Positions 34,644 through 44,095 of a stretch of 64,000 nt of DNA are shown here, piece by piece. Under the pieces are notes generated by a model. The model worked only from the letters and a program-made list of their open reading frames with translations, was not told where the DNA came from and made no database searches. The DNA is taken from positions 105,464-169,463 of the forward strand of contig JAUXWT010000108.1 in NCBI GenBank assembly GCA_030681475.1, written 5' to 3'. The position numbers were made by a program, and so were the translations under genes. This DNA comes from Bacteroidales bacterium (GTDB taxonomy: Bacteria; Bacteroidota; Bacteroidia; Bacteroidales; FEN-979). Every line of letters begins with the position of its first letter. Position 1 is the stretch's first letter.

Positions 34644-35810
34644 TTATCTTCCTCTGCTGATCAGGCTGTTGATCTTCTCAGTTTCTGTTTCCCAGTTGAA
34701 ATTCCGGTGTACAAATTCATATCCGTTTTGGGCAATTTCGTTTGCTTTTTCAGGGTTATTCAGCAGCATCATGATTTTTGAAGCATAATCCTCCGGAGTT
34801 TGAGCCACCAGAATATCGATACCATCACGGGCATTCAAAGCCTGGAAGGCAAGCGGAGAGGTGATGCAAGGGATCCGCATGGCCATGGCCTCAAGAAGTT
34901 TGTTTTGCAATCCGGTTCCGATCTGCATAGGGGCAATGAATACACGGGCAAGGGAATAGCTCTCCCTGATGTCGGACACCCAGCCACTTACATGGACTTG
35001 TGTCGACTTAAGCGCCAACACCCGTAAATGCGGACTTGCGCCTGCTATCAGCAGGTTCAGATCCGGTTTATGATTTTTCACGATGGGCAGAATTTCGTTT
35101 ACAAGGAATTCAGCGCTTTTTATATTGGGAGGGTATCCCATATTGCCGGTGAAGACCAGGTCATACTCCTTTTCTGTTTCCCGTGGCGTGAAAAAATCAG
35201 TATCCACGCCGTTGGCCACAACCACGATCTTATTATTGTCGGGATGTGGGATCAGGTCACGGTCAGGCGCCGAGATTATGATCTTGTTATCGAACGACTC
35301 AAATGCTTCATGTTCATACCGCAGTAACCTGTTGTATTCAATTTTCAGGAAAGGTTTCATGTAAAACGGAGAGGTGGAAAGCCTTCTGTCAACACCTTTT
35401 GAAAAGACATCCTGGTAATCGAGGGTTTTAGGAATGTTGATGCCCTTCACATATTCGGCAACCCGAATCAATTGGCAGAAAATGTGATCCGGTTTGTACT
35501 CCCGGATGAGCGCATGGATTTTCTTCGCCGTGGATTCATTGTAAAAATACCCAACCTGCAGTGGTCTGTTTGAAAACAATGTCCTGACAAGGCTCAAAGC
35601 GATTGAAACTTTCGAAATTGGTATGACATGGATGGCTTTCACATACTTTTTCAGCACCGGGATCGCATTTTCATGCAGGTCCCCGTCATTCAGGGCGCAA
35701 AGTATGATCTCGTGATGTTTCGAAAGTTGCTTGATCTGATGAAAAGCCCTTAATTTATCCCCCTTTTCGGTAGGATATGGAACCCGGGGTAAAATAAAAA
35801 ACAATCGCAT
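34644..35810 (-). CDS. Group 1 family glycosyltransferase (GT4-like)
   Basis: 388 residues, GT-B fold. The N-terminal MRLFFILPRVPYPTEKGDK is the typical glycosyltransferase opening; the C-terminal donor site has LVFTGNMGYPPN, GWVSDIRESYSLARVFIAPM and GTGLQNKLLEAMAMRIPCI. ATG at 35810 replaces a longer frame. It has its own -7 element and lies downstream of a second glycosyltransferase, so both probably build a surface glycan. The sugar is unknown. Confidence 0.88.
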   Translation of the reverse strand: MRLFFILPRVPYPTEKGDKLRAFHQIKQLSKHHEIILCALNDGDLHENAIPVLKKYVKAIHVIPISKVSIALSLVRTLFSNRPLQVGYFYNESTAKKIHALIREYKPDHIFCQLIRVAEYVKGINIPKTLDYQDVFSKGVDRRLSTSPFYMKPFLKIEYNRLLRYEHEAFESFDNKIIISAPDRDLIPHPDNNKIVVVANGVDTDFFTPRETEKEYDLVFTGNMGYPPNIKSAEFLVNEILPIVKNHKPDLNLLIAGASPHLRVLALKSTQVHVSGWVSDIRESYSLARVFIAPMQIGTGLQNKLLEAMAMRIPCITSPLAFQALNARDGIDILVAQTPEDYASKIMMLLNNPEKANEIAQNGYEFVHRNFNWETETEKINSLISRGR

Positions 35811-35829
35811 GAAGGTATCTTGTAGCACG

Positions 35830-35837
35830 CAAAAGTA
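35830..35837 (-). promoter_or_regulatory. Promoter -7 element for the glycosyltransferase gene
   Basis: Minus-strand TACTTTTG, an exact match, 20 bases before ATG 35810. Confidence 0.5.
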
Positions 35838-35849
35838 TGAAAAACTGCA

Positions 35850-37046
35850 TTACCCTGTGAGCTGTTTGTAAAAAGCATGCAATTTTTGGTTCAGGATGGT
35901 GGTGTTGTATTCCTTTTCGACCAGCAAACGCGCCTGATTCCCGATTTTTGTACAAAGCGCTGAATTCGTACAACAGATGGAGATCATTTCAAAGAATTCA
36001 CACGGGGAATTGGCGATGAGGATGTTTTCGTGGTGCGTGCAACCAATCCCTTCTGCCCCGATGGCAGTAGAAATGATGGTTTTACCTGCCGCCATGCCCT
36101 CGATGATCTTCACCCTGATCCCGCTGCCGGAAAAAAGGGGCACGATCATGATCGCTTTTGACGCCAGAAAGGCACGTGCATCTTCCACTTCACCCAGTAC
36201 TATGACATTCTCTGATTTTAATGTATGCATCCATTCCGGCATTTCACGCCCGGCCAGATAATATTTCAAATCGGGAAACTGCCGGTGAACATCGGGCCAT
36301 ACATGCTCGAGAAACCATCTAATCCCCTCCTGGTTGGGTATCCAGTTCATTGACCCAAGTGAAAAAAGCGACGGGAATTCTGTGGCGGGCGGTAACCTGG
36401 TATAATCCTCCGGCTCAATGCCAAAGGGTAGATCGATAACCTGAATATGGGAAAGATGTTTGAAATATTCAGCATCTCCCCGTGTGATGGCAACTATTCC
36501 ATCAACTTTAACAACTGCATTGTGCTCATAATTTCTAAGGGTTCCTGAAAGATGTCTGAGATACCATCTTTTTACAGGATTTTTTGTCTCCTCAGAAATT
36601 CGTTGCCATATAAGATGTTCGATATTATGCGTTCTCAGAACGATTTTTGCCTTTGAATATTCCCGGATGACATCAATGTATGGGCACATGAATAAAGTTT
36701 CCAACTGGACAATGTCGAATTCATATGTTTTTAAGGTGTCAACCACCTGCTCCCTGAATTTTTCAGATATAAACCGCTGAACATGGTAAGAGTCATTTGT
36801 GAAGAGATTCAACAGTGCATCAATGGGTTTCAGTCGCAGGTCAACATCGATGAGCTCAATCCCGGTTGCTTTCCGATAGGTCAAAGGGATATCCGTACTC
36901 CTAATATTGTACTTAAAGGAGTTTACCGCAAGGACTTTAACCTGATGTCCGGCTTTCGCAGCTCCTTCAATGAGCATGTTCATGGCCATTGGTCCACCCT
37001 CTTTTGCTGGCCATGGTGATTTGTTGCACAGGAAGAGGATTCTCAT
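35850..37046 (-). CDS. Group 1 family glycosyltransferase
   Basis: 398 residues, GT-B fold: MRILFLCNKSPWPAKEGGPM at the start, LGSMNWIPNQEGIRWFLEHV in the middle and GSGIRVKIIEGMAAGKTIIS as the donor-binding part. It is distantly related to the neighbouring glycosyltransferase. Its start overlaps the LptF-like stop by four bases, so it is part of that transcript. Confidence 0.88.
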   Translation of the reverse strand: MRILFLCNKSPWPAKEGGPMAMNMLIEGAAKAGHQVKVLAVNSFKYNIRSTDIPLTYRKATGIELIDVDLRLKPIDALLNLFTNDSYHVQRFISEKFREQVVDTLKTYEFDIVQLETLFMCPYIDVIREYSKAKIVLRTHNIEHLIWQRISEETKNPVKRWYLRHLSGTLRNYEHNAVVKVDGIVAITRGDAEYFKHLSHIQVIDLPFGIEPEDYTRLPPATEFPSLFSLGSMNWIPNQEGIRWFLEHVWPDVHRQFPDLKYYLAGREMPEWMHTLKSENVIVLGEVEDARAFLASKAIMIVPLFSGSGIRVKIIEGMAAGKTIISTAIGAEGIGCTHHENILIANSPCEFFEMISICCTNSALCTKIGNQARLLVEKEYNTTILNQKLHAFYKQLTG

Positions 37047-38473
37047 ATTTGTCGTCCCCGCAATTTGAATTTTTTAAAAAAGTTGATCCAGGCATCCATA
37101 TCGAACAACGAAGCATCGTTCGTTGCCTTGATCGTCAGGAAAATTCCGATCGGCATCAGCACGGCTGATGAATACCAAATTCCCTGCCATGCCGGTACTA
37201 CTCCCTCGGCCGTATATTTTTCTCCAACAAATGAGATGACCCAGAAGAGGATAAAGAACAGGGTGGATATGACTGCAGGCATTCCCAATCCGCCTTTACG
37301 GATAATCGCTCCAAGCGGGGCGCCAATAAAAAACAGGAGAAAACAGGCAATTGAAAAAGCGAATTTTTTATGAAAGACAATTTGATGCTTAAATATCAGC
37401 TTTCTCTTATTATAAATGTTGTCTTTGCTGTATTGCAGATTTTCTTTTGCGCTTTTGGCTGAATTCAACGCGGTTTCCATGATCTTATACCGGTCTTCTG
37501 CCTTGAAATTAAATATGACTGAAGGGTTGAATGATTTTGCTGAGTCATTCCTGCTATGCATGACCGTATCTGACCTGTGTGTAAACTGCAGGACGTTGAT
37601 TAAACTAATCTCATACGCCTTCCGGTCTGACGCAAGCTGAGCCTTAATGGAGTCAATAGAATAGCTTAACTGGTTGATATTTTGCATTTCATAGTTTTTC
37701 TTGAACAGGTTTTCGTCCGTTCGTGACAACTGAAATGCAGACAGGTCGAACATCTGGTATTGTTCCGAAAATTCCGTACGCTGGAATGGATGAGTGGCGC
37801 TTTTGTTGCGCATGTCAACTTTTTCTTCATAATTGGTGCCCTCGTATAGCCGGAAAACCAAAAACCGCTTATCGGGCGAGAGTTCCATCTTTCCCCAGGA
37901 AGCAGTTGTAAGAGAAACATTTCCAAGGTGTTTGGTGTGATCATATACCATAACATCGCGAATGGTGTTCCCGTCATTTTCCTTCTTGTTAATCCTGATA
38001 ACAAAACCTTCGATGCCGGTATAAAAGACACCCTCTTTCAGGTTAAAAGCCAGTTTCTTCTCCCGAACATCAAATAACAAGGCATGAAATTTGAGATTGG
38101 CCAAAGGCAAAATGACGTTGGAAAAATAGAAAGCCAGCGCACTGATACAAATCGAAACCACAATGAGCGGACGCATGATCCGGCTCAGGCTTATCCCTGC
38201 AGCTTTCATAGAAACCAATTCATAGTGTTCGCCAAGGTTTCCAAACATCATAAGTGATGAAAGCAGGATAGACAGGGGTAAGGCGAGCGGCACGAAGGTG
38301 GAAGAGGCGTAAAACATCAGTTTTGCGATGATATACCACTCAAGCCCTTTCCCCACCAGATCGTCGATATACTTCCATACGAACTGCATCAGCAGAATAA
38401 ACAGTGCGATGAAAAAGGTCATCACCAGAGGACCCAGGTAAGATTTCAAAATAAATATATCCAGTTTTTTCAT
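37043..38473 (-). CDS. LptF/LptG-family LPS export permease (YjgP/YjgQ)
   Basis: 476 residues: three N-terminal membrane helices (LDIFILKSYLGPLVMTFFIA, and FVPLALPLSILLSSLMMFG), a periplasmic jellyroll domain with a long helical insertion (about residues 150-330) and three C-terminal helices (FSIACFLLFFIGAPLGAIIR). It would work with LptB to move LPS. The insertion is longer than in Proteobacterial LptF. ATG at 38473 (MKKLD) is chosen over a TTG six bases upstream. Confidence 0.9.
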   Translation of the reverse strand: MKKLDIFILKSYLGPLVMTFFIALFILLMQFVWKYIDDLVGKGLEWYIIAKLMFYASSTFVPLALPLSILLSSLMMFGNLGEHYELVSMKAAGISLSRIMRPLIVVSICISALAFYFSNVILPLANLKFHALLFDVREKKLAFNLKEGVFYTGIEGFVIRINKKENDGNTIRDVMVYDHTKHLGNVSLTTASWGKMELSPDKRFLVFRLYEGTNYEEKVDMRNKSATHPFQRTEFSEQYQMFDLSAFQLSRTDENLFKKNYEMQNINQLSYSIDSIKAQLASDRKAYEISLINVLQFTHRSDTVMHSRNDSAKSFNPSVIFNFKAEDRYKIMETALNSAKSAKENLQYSKDNIYNKRKLIFKHQIVFHKKFAFSIACFLLFFIGAPLGAIIRKGGLGMPAVISTLFFILFWVISFVGEKYTAEGVVPAWQGIWYSSAVLMPIGIFLTIKATNDASLFDMDAWINFFKKFKLRGRQI

Positions 38474-38493
38474 GCACAAATTGACAACCGATG

Positions 38494-38501
38494 CAAAGAT
38501 A
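38494..38501 (-). promoter_or_regulatory. Promoter -7 element for the LptF-like operon
   Basis: Minus-strand TATCTTTG followed by CA, 20 bases before ATG 38473. It is divergent from the element at 38527. Confidence 0.6.
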
Positions 38502-38526
38502 ATTATTAACGCAAAGGTTATAGTTG

Positions 38527-38534
38527 TATTTTTG
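38527..38534 (+). promoter_or_regulatory. Promoter -7 element for the GNAT-like gene
   Basis: TATTTTTG, an exact match, 23 bases before ATG 38558. Confidence 0.55.
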
Positions 38535-38557
38535 TGTGAAAGAAAACTTAGAACAGG

Positions 38558-39748
38558 ATGAAGTTAATTGAGGTTTCAAATAAAAAATCACGCCGGCAGT
38601 TTCAGGAGCTGGTAGAAAAGATTTATAAGGATGATCCCAATTATGTCAGGCCGCTTGATATCGAGGTTGAAGCAATATTTGATCCGGCACAAAACACTTT
38701 TTTTCAGCATGGCGAAGCTGCCAGATGGATACTGGTCAATGATACCGGAGCGGTTATCGGCCGCGTTGCCGCCTTTATCAACGAACGGAAGGCACACACA
38801 TTTCAGCAGCCAACTGGTGGCATGGGTTTTTTTGAATGCATTGAAAATCAAGAAGCCACCTTTATGCTTTTTGACCAGGCCAGGGAATGGCTCTCTGCCC
38901 GCGGTATGAAGGCTATGGACGGTCCGGTTAATTTTGGTGAAAATGATGTGAACTGGGGTCTCCTGGTCGAAGGCTTTATCCACCCCGGATTTGGCATGAA
39001 CTACAATCCGCCATATTATAAAACTTTTTTTGAAGCCTACGGATTTCAATTTTATTTTGAACAGGTATCAAACCACCTTGATCTCACCAAGACTTTTCCT
39101 GATCGCTTCTGGAAAATTGCGGAATGGAGTATGGCCAAACCAGGAATCTCATTCCGCCATTTTACTTATCCTGAGGCGGACAAGTTTATCCGTGACATGA
39201 AAGAGGTTTATGATGATGCCTGGAAATTCCATGAAAGTTTTACTCCGATGGATGTTTCAACTTTGAAGAAAGGGCTGGACAAAGCAAAATCGTTCCTTGA
39301 TCCTGAATTGATATGGTACGTTTACCACGACGACGAACCCATCGCGTTCCTGATCCAGTTTCCCGATGTGAATCAGATATTGAAACATCTGCGCGGAAAG
39401 TTACATCTTTGGAATAAATTCAGATTCCTATGGTACAAGTACCGCAAAACAATTACGCGTACACGTATCGTGATCATGGGGGTCAAACCAAAATATCAAC
39501 GGTATGGTGTAGAATCAGGTATTTTCTGGCACCTCAACCAGGTAATGAAACACAAACCGCACATCACTGAACTTGAACTTTCCTGGGTTGGTGATTTTAA
39601 CCCCAAGATGCGCGCATTGCATGAATCTGTTGGAGCCGTATTTGCCAAAAGACACATCACATACCGGAAAATATTTGCTGACGATATCGAATTTCAACGG
39701 TCCACCATCATCCCGGTCGATACAAAAGAGCGGGCCTTACGAAGTTAA
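38558..39748 (+). CDS. GNAT-fold acyltransferase-like protein, third member of the family
   Basis: 396 residues with the same plan as the two proteins at 19519 and 21671: KIYKDDPNYVRPLDIEVEAIF, AVIGRVAAFINE, DGPVNFGENDVNWGLLVEGF, GVKPKYQRYGVESGIFWHL. It is more distant and stands alone with its own promoter. It may acylate a related lipid or amine. A GGGCC/GGCCC pair with a T-run (39732-39766) just after the stop may end the transcript. Confidence 0.7.
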   Translation: MKLIEVSNKKSRRQFQELVEKIYKDDPNYVRPLDIEVEAIFDPAQNTFFQHGEAARWILVNDTGAVIGRVAAFINERKAHTFQQPTGGMGFFECIENQEATFMLFDQAREWLSARGMKAMDGPVNFGENDVNWGLLVEGFIHPGFGMNYNPPYYKTFFEAYGFQFYFEQVSNHLDLTKTFPDRFWKIAEWSMAKPGISFRHFTYPEADKFIRDMKEVYDDAWKFHESFTPMDVSTLKKGLDKAKSFLDPELIWYVYHDDEPIAFLIQFPDVNQILKHLRGKLHLWNKFRFLWYKYRKTITRTRIVIMGVKPKYQRYGVESGIFWHLNQVMKHKPHITELELSWVGDFNPKMRALHESVGAVFAKRHITYRKIFADDIEFQRSTIIPVDTKERALRS

Positions 39749-39790
39749 TTTTCCCGGCCCTTTTTATTTTTTCCCAATGTCGGACTCAAC

Positions 39791-39994
39791 TCAAATTATC
39801 AGTTCCAGAATTTTTCCATATTCCAGTCCATCGGCAATGCGCAGGATTTCTTCACGCTTATGCAGAAGATTGCACCTTGCTAATGCGGTTTTTGGATGGG
39901 TAACCTTAAAATAGGCAATCAGAAAAAAATTCTCATCCCTGATCTGGATGTAATCTGGAATGCTTGCAGTTCCCTTTATTTTCAGAATATACAT
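39791..39994 (-). CDS. Small conserved-looking hypothetical protein
   Basis: 67 residues from ATG 39994: MYILKIKGTASIPDYIQIRD, then FFLIAYFKVTHPKTALARCN and a C-terminal RIADGLEYGKILELII. It has no signal or membrane segment. It starts 21 bases downstream of the GT-C-like gene on the same strand. The even mix of charged and hydrophobic residues looks like a real folded protein. I do not know its function. Confidence 0.55.
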   Translation of the reverse strand: MYILKIKGTASIPDYIQIRDENFFLIAYFKVTHPKTALARCNLLHKREEILRIADGLEYGKILELII

Positions 39995-40018
39995 TGTCTG
40001 AATTGTCTGCATTGTTTA
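39992..40018. repeat. Three-copy 9-base tandem repeat
   Basis: CATTGTCTG, AATTGTCTG and CATTGTTTA in a row, between the GT-C-like gene and the small protein. It is the same unit family as at 34480-34641 and overlaps the start codons of the small gene. Confidence 0.8.
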
Positions 40019-41857
40019 ATAGACTTTTTCGGGCAAAAACACCCCTTCAAGCTTCCTGTAATCAGGTTCGTTCTTCAGAGAGATAAAATCGATGGCGAGG
40101 TCATCAATATATAATTTATAAAGAGGCGACGGATTGTAAAAGTAAACTTTTACCATGCCAGTTGAAGGCATATCCCCCGGAACATAGAACGCCGCTTCAA
40201 TACGTGTCCATTTATCGGCAGGTACAAATTTATCGAGAAGAAACTGGTTATAACTTAAACTCCTGCCATCTGATTGATAATCAACTACCAGGGTAGCTTC
40301 CGTGGTCTCTTTTGGGCTTAATACCCATGCTTTGGCCAGAACCACGCGGTTTGTTGTGCTAAAATAGGTGTTCAGCGTATCTTCCAGACCAACACTGTAA
40401 GGGTTTATTATTCCGATCTTTGAAGACCATCTGCCCTGCCGGAATATCGTATCATTGCGGGTTCCGGCGTTCATCCATGGAATTCCACGATCGGTTTCCA
40501 TGTCGTTCGTCAGGGTTATTTTACCTGCAATACTTTCGTCTGAAATAAATGTCCTGGCTTTTCTTGTCAAACTGAAAAAGGAACTCTTGTAAATTGCCCC
40601 GTTTATGTTATAAGGCGGAAATATCCATGTTGCATGTTGATAAAATTGAAGAAGATTCAGTGAAATCAGCAAAACCAAAATAGCGGAAAATAACCGCTTC
40701 ATCGTCCTGGTCTTCACATATTTGAAGAGAAAAACAAGAAGAAGGGCTACGACAACATAAATATCGATGAAAACACGTTGACCGCATTTTGAGGCATAAT
40801 ACCAAACCCACCAGCAGGACGCAACATAGATAAACAATACCAGGAAGCCCATCAGCCAGTAAAATCTGTTCCGGTTTTGCGCGAACAATCCGGCAAATCC
40901 GAAAATAGAGATAAAGGCGATGGGGGTATAGATGAACCATCCCCGGTTAAAACTGAAGAGAATGTTTAGCATGTGCGGCTGAAATAAATTCAATTTTTCA
41001 TCGCCATAGGTGTAAACAAATGGTTTTCCGGTTTGCAGATACCAAAGAATGACAGGGACTGCAAGCAGAAGCGCCGCCTGGACCGATCCCCGCACAAGTG
41101 TTTTCTTATCCGGTATGACCTGACGTATTGCCTTGAAAAGTACTTCCCGGTTTCCGGCAATGAATGGAACCAGCAGCAAGATCACAAGGTTGGTCGGCCT
41201 GATCAGGAAGATCAGGGTGAACAATAGCAAGGATTTGACAAACCATTTTGGTTGGTACTCGTGGAATAGTTTAAATATGGTTAAGGCAAACCCTGTGATC
41301 AGTGCAAAAGAGTAAACGTGGGTCATGGAAGGCTCCACCACCGTGAAAAAGATCAAATTCGTGCCCAAAGTAATTGCAAGTGTGATGAATGCCGACGTTC
41401 GGTCATCTGAACCGAACTCTTTAAGCAGTTTTTGGAGCCATCGTGCACCAAGCCAGAGAAATAGCAACGCCGATATCGCAATGGAATACTGGTAGGGGAG
41501 GGAGTATCCGTCGAGGGGGTAAACCTCAAGCCAGGCCAGCAGGTGCCCAAACAGGAAAAAAGGGAGCCAGAGAATAGCCATCCCGGGGAAATACTTGTTT
41601 ACTTTCTGCGTACCGGCATCATTCCTGAATTCCTTGAATACTGAGCGGTTGGGTGGGTAATATTGGGCTTCATACTGTTCAACGAACTTGAATTGCAGGT
41701 CGTGGTAAATGAAAACTGCCGGAAGGTAGGCATAATAACCTTTTCCGTCGCTGTTGATTACCCGGTCCCAGTTTTTTTCCGGAGTTTTAAATCCCAGGAA
41801 AATTAAAACATAGATAAGCAATATGATCTCCGGGGTGAATTTGTAAAGGTATTTCAT
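40016..41857 (-). CDS. Multi-spanning GT-C-like membrane protein
   Basis: 613 residues. About ten membrane helices fill residues 1-420, with a periplasmic loop after the first helix (NWDRVINSDGKGYYAYLPA) that carries the acidic residue expected of a GT-C glycosyltransferase. The C-terminal 190 residues form a soluble beta-rich domain (from TNDMETDRGIPWMNAGT) that looks like a carbohydrate-binding or jellyroll domain. It probably transfers a lipid-linked sugar, but family and substrate are not certain. Confidence 0.7.
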   Translation of the reverse strand: MKYLYKFTPEIILLIYVLIFLGFKTPEKNWDRVINSDGKGYYAYLPAVFIYHDLQFKFVEQYEAQYYPPNRSVFKEFRNDAGTQKVNKYFPGMAILWLPFFLFGHLLAWLEVYPLDGYSLPYQYSIAISALLFLWLGARWLQKLLKEFGSDDRTSAFITLAITLGTNLIFFTVVEPSMTHVYSFALITGFALTIFKLFHEYQPKWFVKSLLLFTLIFLIRPTNLVILLLVPFIAGNREVLFKAIRQVIPDKKTLVRGSVQAALLLAVPVILWYLQTGKPFVYTYGDEKLNLFQPHMLNILFSFNRGWFIYTPIAFISIFGFAGLFAQNRNRFYWLMGFLVLFIYVASCWWVWYYASKCGQRVFIDIYVVVALLLVFLFKYVKTRTMKRLFSAILVLLISLNLLQFYQHATWIFPPYNINGAIYKSSFFSLTRKARTFISDESIAGKITLTNDMETDRGIPWMNAGTRNDTIFRQGRWSSKIGIINPYSVGLEDTLNTYFSTTNRVVLAKAWVLSPKETTEATLVVDYQSDGRSLSYNQFLLDKFVPADKWTRIEAAFYVPGDMPSTGMVKVYFYNPSPLYKLYIDDLAIDFISLKNEPDYRKLEGVFLPEKVY

Positions 41858-41867
41858 TTAACATCAG

Positions 41868-42617
41868 CTATTTGATGCCGCGTTGGCGCAATGCTTCAAA
41901 AAGGATCACCCCCGTAGCTACCGACACATTAAGCGATTCGATCTCTCCCAACACCGGGATCCGGACAATTTCATCGGTAAGTTTGAGGTACTCTTCAGAA
42001 ATCCCTTCCCCCTCCGAGCCTATAATCAACGCCATAGGTCTGGTCAAATCAATAGAGGTATAAACCTGATCTGACTTTTCGGTGGCAGCGACGATTGTTA
42101 ACCCACTGTTCCTGAGGAACTGAATAGTCTCTTTGACATTTTGTGCCCTTACCACAGGGAGCTTGTACAGGGCGCCTGCCGATGTTTTGATGGCATCGGA
42201 ATTGATCTGGGCAGAACCCCGGGCAGGGATAATCAGCCCATCCGCCCCGGCACATTCTGCGGTACGTGCGATGGAACCCACGTTACGTACATCGGTAACC
42301 CGGTCGAGGATCAGGAAAAGTGGAACCCTTCCTTGTTCAAACACAAAAGGTACAAGGTCTTCTACAAGTTGGTAAGTGATTTCCGATACATATGAAATTA
42401 CCCCCTGATGGTTCTGGCGCGACAGACGGTTGAGTTTTTCAACAGGGACAAACTGGTAAGGAATTTCCAGCTCCTTGATCAGGTTGAAAAGTTCATGAAA
42501 ACCTTCTCCCCTTAAACCATGCTGAATAAAAACCTTCTCAAGTTCTTTCCCGGCCTTGATCGCTTCAATCGTCGGCCTGATACCATAAATATACGTCTCC
42601 TTCTTCATATCTCCCAT
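41868..42617 (-). CDS. rlmB: 23S rRNA 2'-O-methyltransferase RlmB (TrmH/SpoU family)
   Basis: 249 residues. An N-terminal substrate-binding domain (YIYGIRPTIEAIKAGKELEK) is followed by the SPOUT knot: motif 1 LDRVTDVRNVGSIARTAECA, motif 2 ALIIGSEGEGIS and motif 3 IPVLGEIESLNVSVATGVIL. It would methylate G2251 of 23S rRNA. ATG 42617 or 42608 could be used. Confidence 0.93.
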   Translation of the reverse strand: MGDMKKETYIYGIRPTIEAIKAGKELEKVFIQHGLRGEGFHELFNLIKELEIPYQFVPVEKLNRLSRQNHQGVISYVSEITYQLVEDLVPFVFEQGRVPLFLILDRVTDVRNVGSIARTAECAGADGLIIPARGSAQINSDAIKTSAGALYKLPVVRAQNVKETIQFLRNSGLTIVAATEKSDQVYTSIDLTRPMALIIGSEGEGISEEYLKLTDEIVRIPVLGEIESLNVSVATGVILFEALRQRGIK

Positions 42618-42643
42618 TCAAAGTTCAAAATTCGTTGATCATT

Positions 42644-42678
42644 ATTCGATATTCAATATTCAATATTCGTTATTCATT
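42644..42678. repeat. Five-copy 7-base tandem repeat
   Basis: ATTCGAT, ATTCAAT, ATTCAAT, ATTCGTT, ATTCATT in a row, between rmuC and rlmB. It overlaps the last codons of rmuC. Confidence 0.85.
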
Positions 42679-44029
42679 CCTCCCCTCCCTCCACTGCTTT
42701 CTCCAGCAACGACCTCGGAATCTCCTTCCCCGCCTTTGCCCCCAGCGATTTAATATTTTCAACCCTTCTGATCAGGTTCCCTTTACCGGTGTAGAGTTTG
42801 TTCATGGAGGAGTCGTAAACCTTGCGGGTTGCTTCAAGTTTGGCGCCGATATCCTGTAGGTCTTCTACAAAACCGGTAAACTTATCATACAAATCGCCAC
42901 TCTGGCGTGCGATCTCCATGGCATTCTTGTTCTGATATTCAACCCTCCAAAGGTTGGCGATCATGCGCAGGGCAGCGATCAGGTTGGTAGGGCTGATGAG
43001 CAGAATACGGCGGTCGTAAGCCCAGTTCCAGAGGTTGGCATCGTATTGCATGGCCAGCATGTAGGCCGGTTCGATGGGCATGAAAAGCATGACGAAATCA
43101 AGGCTTTTCAAGGCATAAATATCCTGGTAGTTTTTACTGCTGAGATCGGCAATGTGGTTTTTTACCGACGAAAGGTGATCACGGGCAGCAAGTTCCTGCT
43201 CCTCCTTTGTTTCGGCGGACGCATATCGTTCATAATCTAGCAGCGACACTTTTGAGTCAATAACAACATTACGATCGCCCGGGTAGGCAACAATTACATC
43301 GGGTTGCAGCCGTTTTCCGAATTCATTGGTGTATGATTGCTGGATAAAAAACTCCCGGTCAAGTGTCAGCCCCGATTTTTCAAGGATGCTTTCGAGGATG
43401 ATCTCTCCCCAGTTGCCACGCGTTTTTGCCTGTCCTTTAAGTGCATTGGTCAGGTTGCTCGCCTCCTTGCTGATCTGTTGGTTAAGGTCAGTCAGATTTT
43501 TAATCTCCTTCTCAAGGGAGAATCGTTGCTTTGACTCCTTGTCATAGGTCTCTTCAACTTTTTTCTCAAAATCGCGGATCTTTTCTCCCAATGGTTTCAG
43601 GATCTCCTCAAGTTTGTTTCTATTCTGCTCGGTAAATTTCTGTGTTTTTTCTTCCAGAATCTCGTTGGCAAGGTTCTTGAATTCATCACGGAATTTATCC
43701 TGCAGTTTTTCGAGATCACTCTCCTGCGCTGTCAGTTTTTCCTGTAAATTTGTATATTCTGCAATTTTCGTTGAAAGCTCCTTGTTCAGGTTTAGGATTG
43801 TTGTCTCTTTTTCAGATCCGGCCATAGTCAGCAGATCGACCTGATGTTGAAGCATGCCGGCACGTTCTTCGACAGCCCTTTTTTCAGTAATTTGAAATTC
43901 AAGTTGTTTGCGCAGGTTATCAGCTTCACTGTCAATAGGTTTTACACCTGTTTTCCCAAGTTTGACGAAAAGCGCTACGAACCCAGCGATGAAAACAAGT
44001 GCGATAATGATTAGAATTGTTTCCGACAT
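42674..44029 (-). CDS. rmuC: DNA recombination protein RmuC homologue
   Basis: 451 residues from ATG 44029. One N-terminal membrane helix (SETILIIIALVFIAGFVALF) is followed by a long coiled coil (about 30-190) and the RmuC nuclease-like domain with GNWGEIILESILEKSGL, QPDVIVAYPGDRNVVIDSKV and FVMLFMPIEPAYM. The D-x-K of VIDSKV fits a PD-(D/E)XK fold. The frame extends to 44185 but would cross the divergent gene's promoter and start. Confidence 0.93.
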   Translation of the reverse strand: MSETILIIIALVFIAGFVALFVKLGKTGVKPIDSEADNLRKQLEFQITEKRAVEERAGMLQHQVDLLTMAGSEKETTILNLNKELSTKIAEYTNLQEKLTAQESDLEKLQDKFRDEFKNLANEILEEKTQKFTEQNRNKLEEILKPLGEKIRDFEKKVEETYDKESKQRFSLEKEIKNLTDLNQQISKEASNLTNALKGQAKTRGNWGEIILESILEKSGLTLDREFFIQQSYTNEFGKRLQPDVIVAYPGDRNVVIDSKVSLLDYERYASAETKEEQELAARDHLSSVKNHIADLSSKNYQDIYALKSLDFVMLFMPIEPAYMLAMQYDANLWNWAYDRRILLISPTNLIAALRMIANLWRVEYQNKNAMEIARQSGDLYDKFTGFVEDLQDIGAKLEATRKVYDSSMNKLYTGKGNLIRRVENIKSLGAKAGKEIPRSLLEKAVEGGEE

Positions 44030-44050
44030 AAACAAAGCTGTTTTAAAACA

Positions 44051-44058
44051 CAAATGTA
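44051..44058 (-). promoter_or_regulatory. Promoter -7 element for rmuC
   Basis: Minus-strand TACATTTG, 21 bases before ATG 44029; it fixes the start chosen. Confidence 0.55.
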
Positions 44059-44083
44059 ATTTATTTTCAACACTTGTAATCCG

Positions 44084-44091
44084 TATTTTTG
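44084..44091 (+). promoter_or_regulatory. Promoter -7 element for the phosphoesterase gene
   Basis: TATTTTTG ends only four bases before the ATG at 44096. If used, the transcript would start at or within a few bases of the start codon. Confidence 0.5.
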
Positions 44092-44095
44092 CCAA

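Noticed and set aside
34355..34788. Open frames of about 90-130 codons reading HCLHCL- or LFALFA-like repeats
   Set aside because: They are made by the 9-base tandem repeat, whose unit is three codons and so leaves several frames open. They overlap real genes at both ends.
38588..39049. A 153-codon minus-strand frame
   Set aside because: It is antisense to the GNAT-like gene, which has a promoter and clear motifs.
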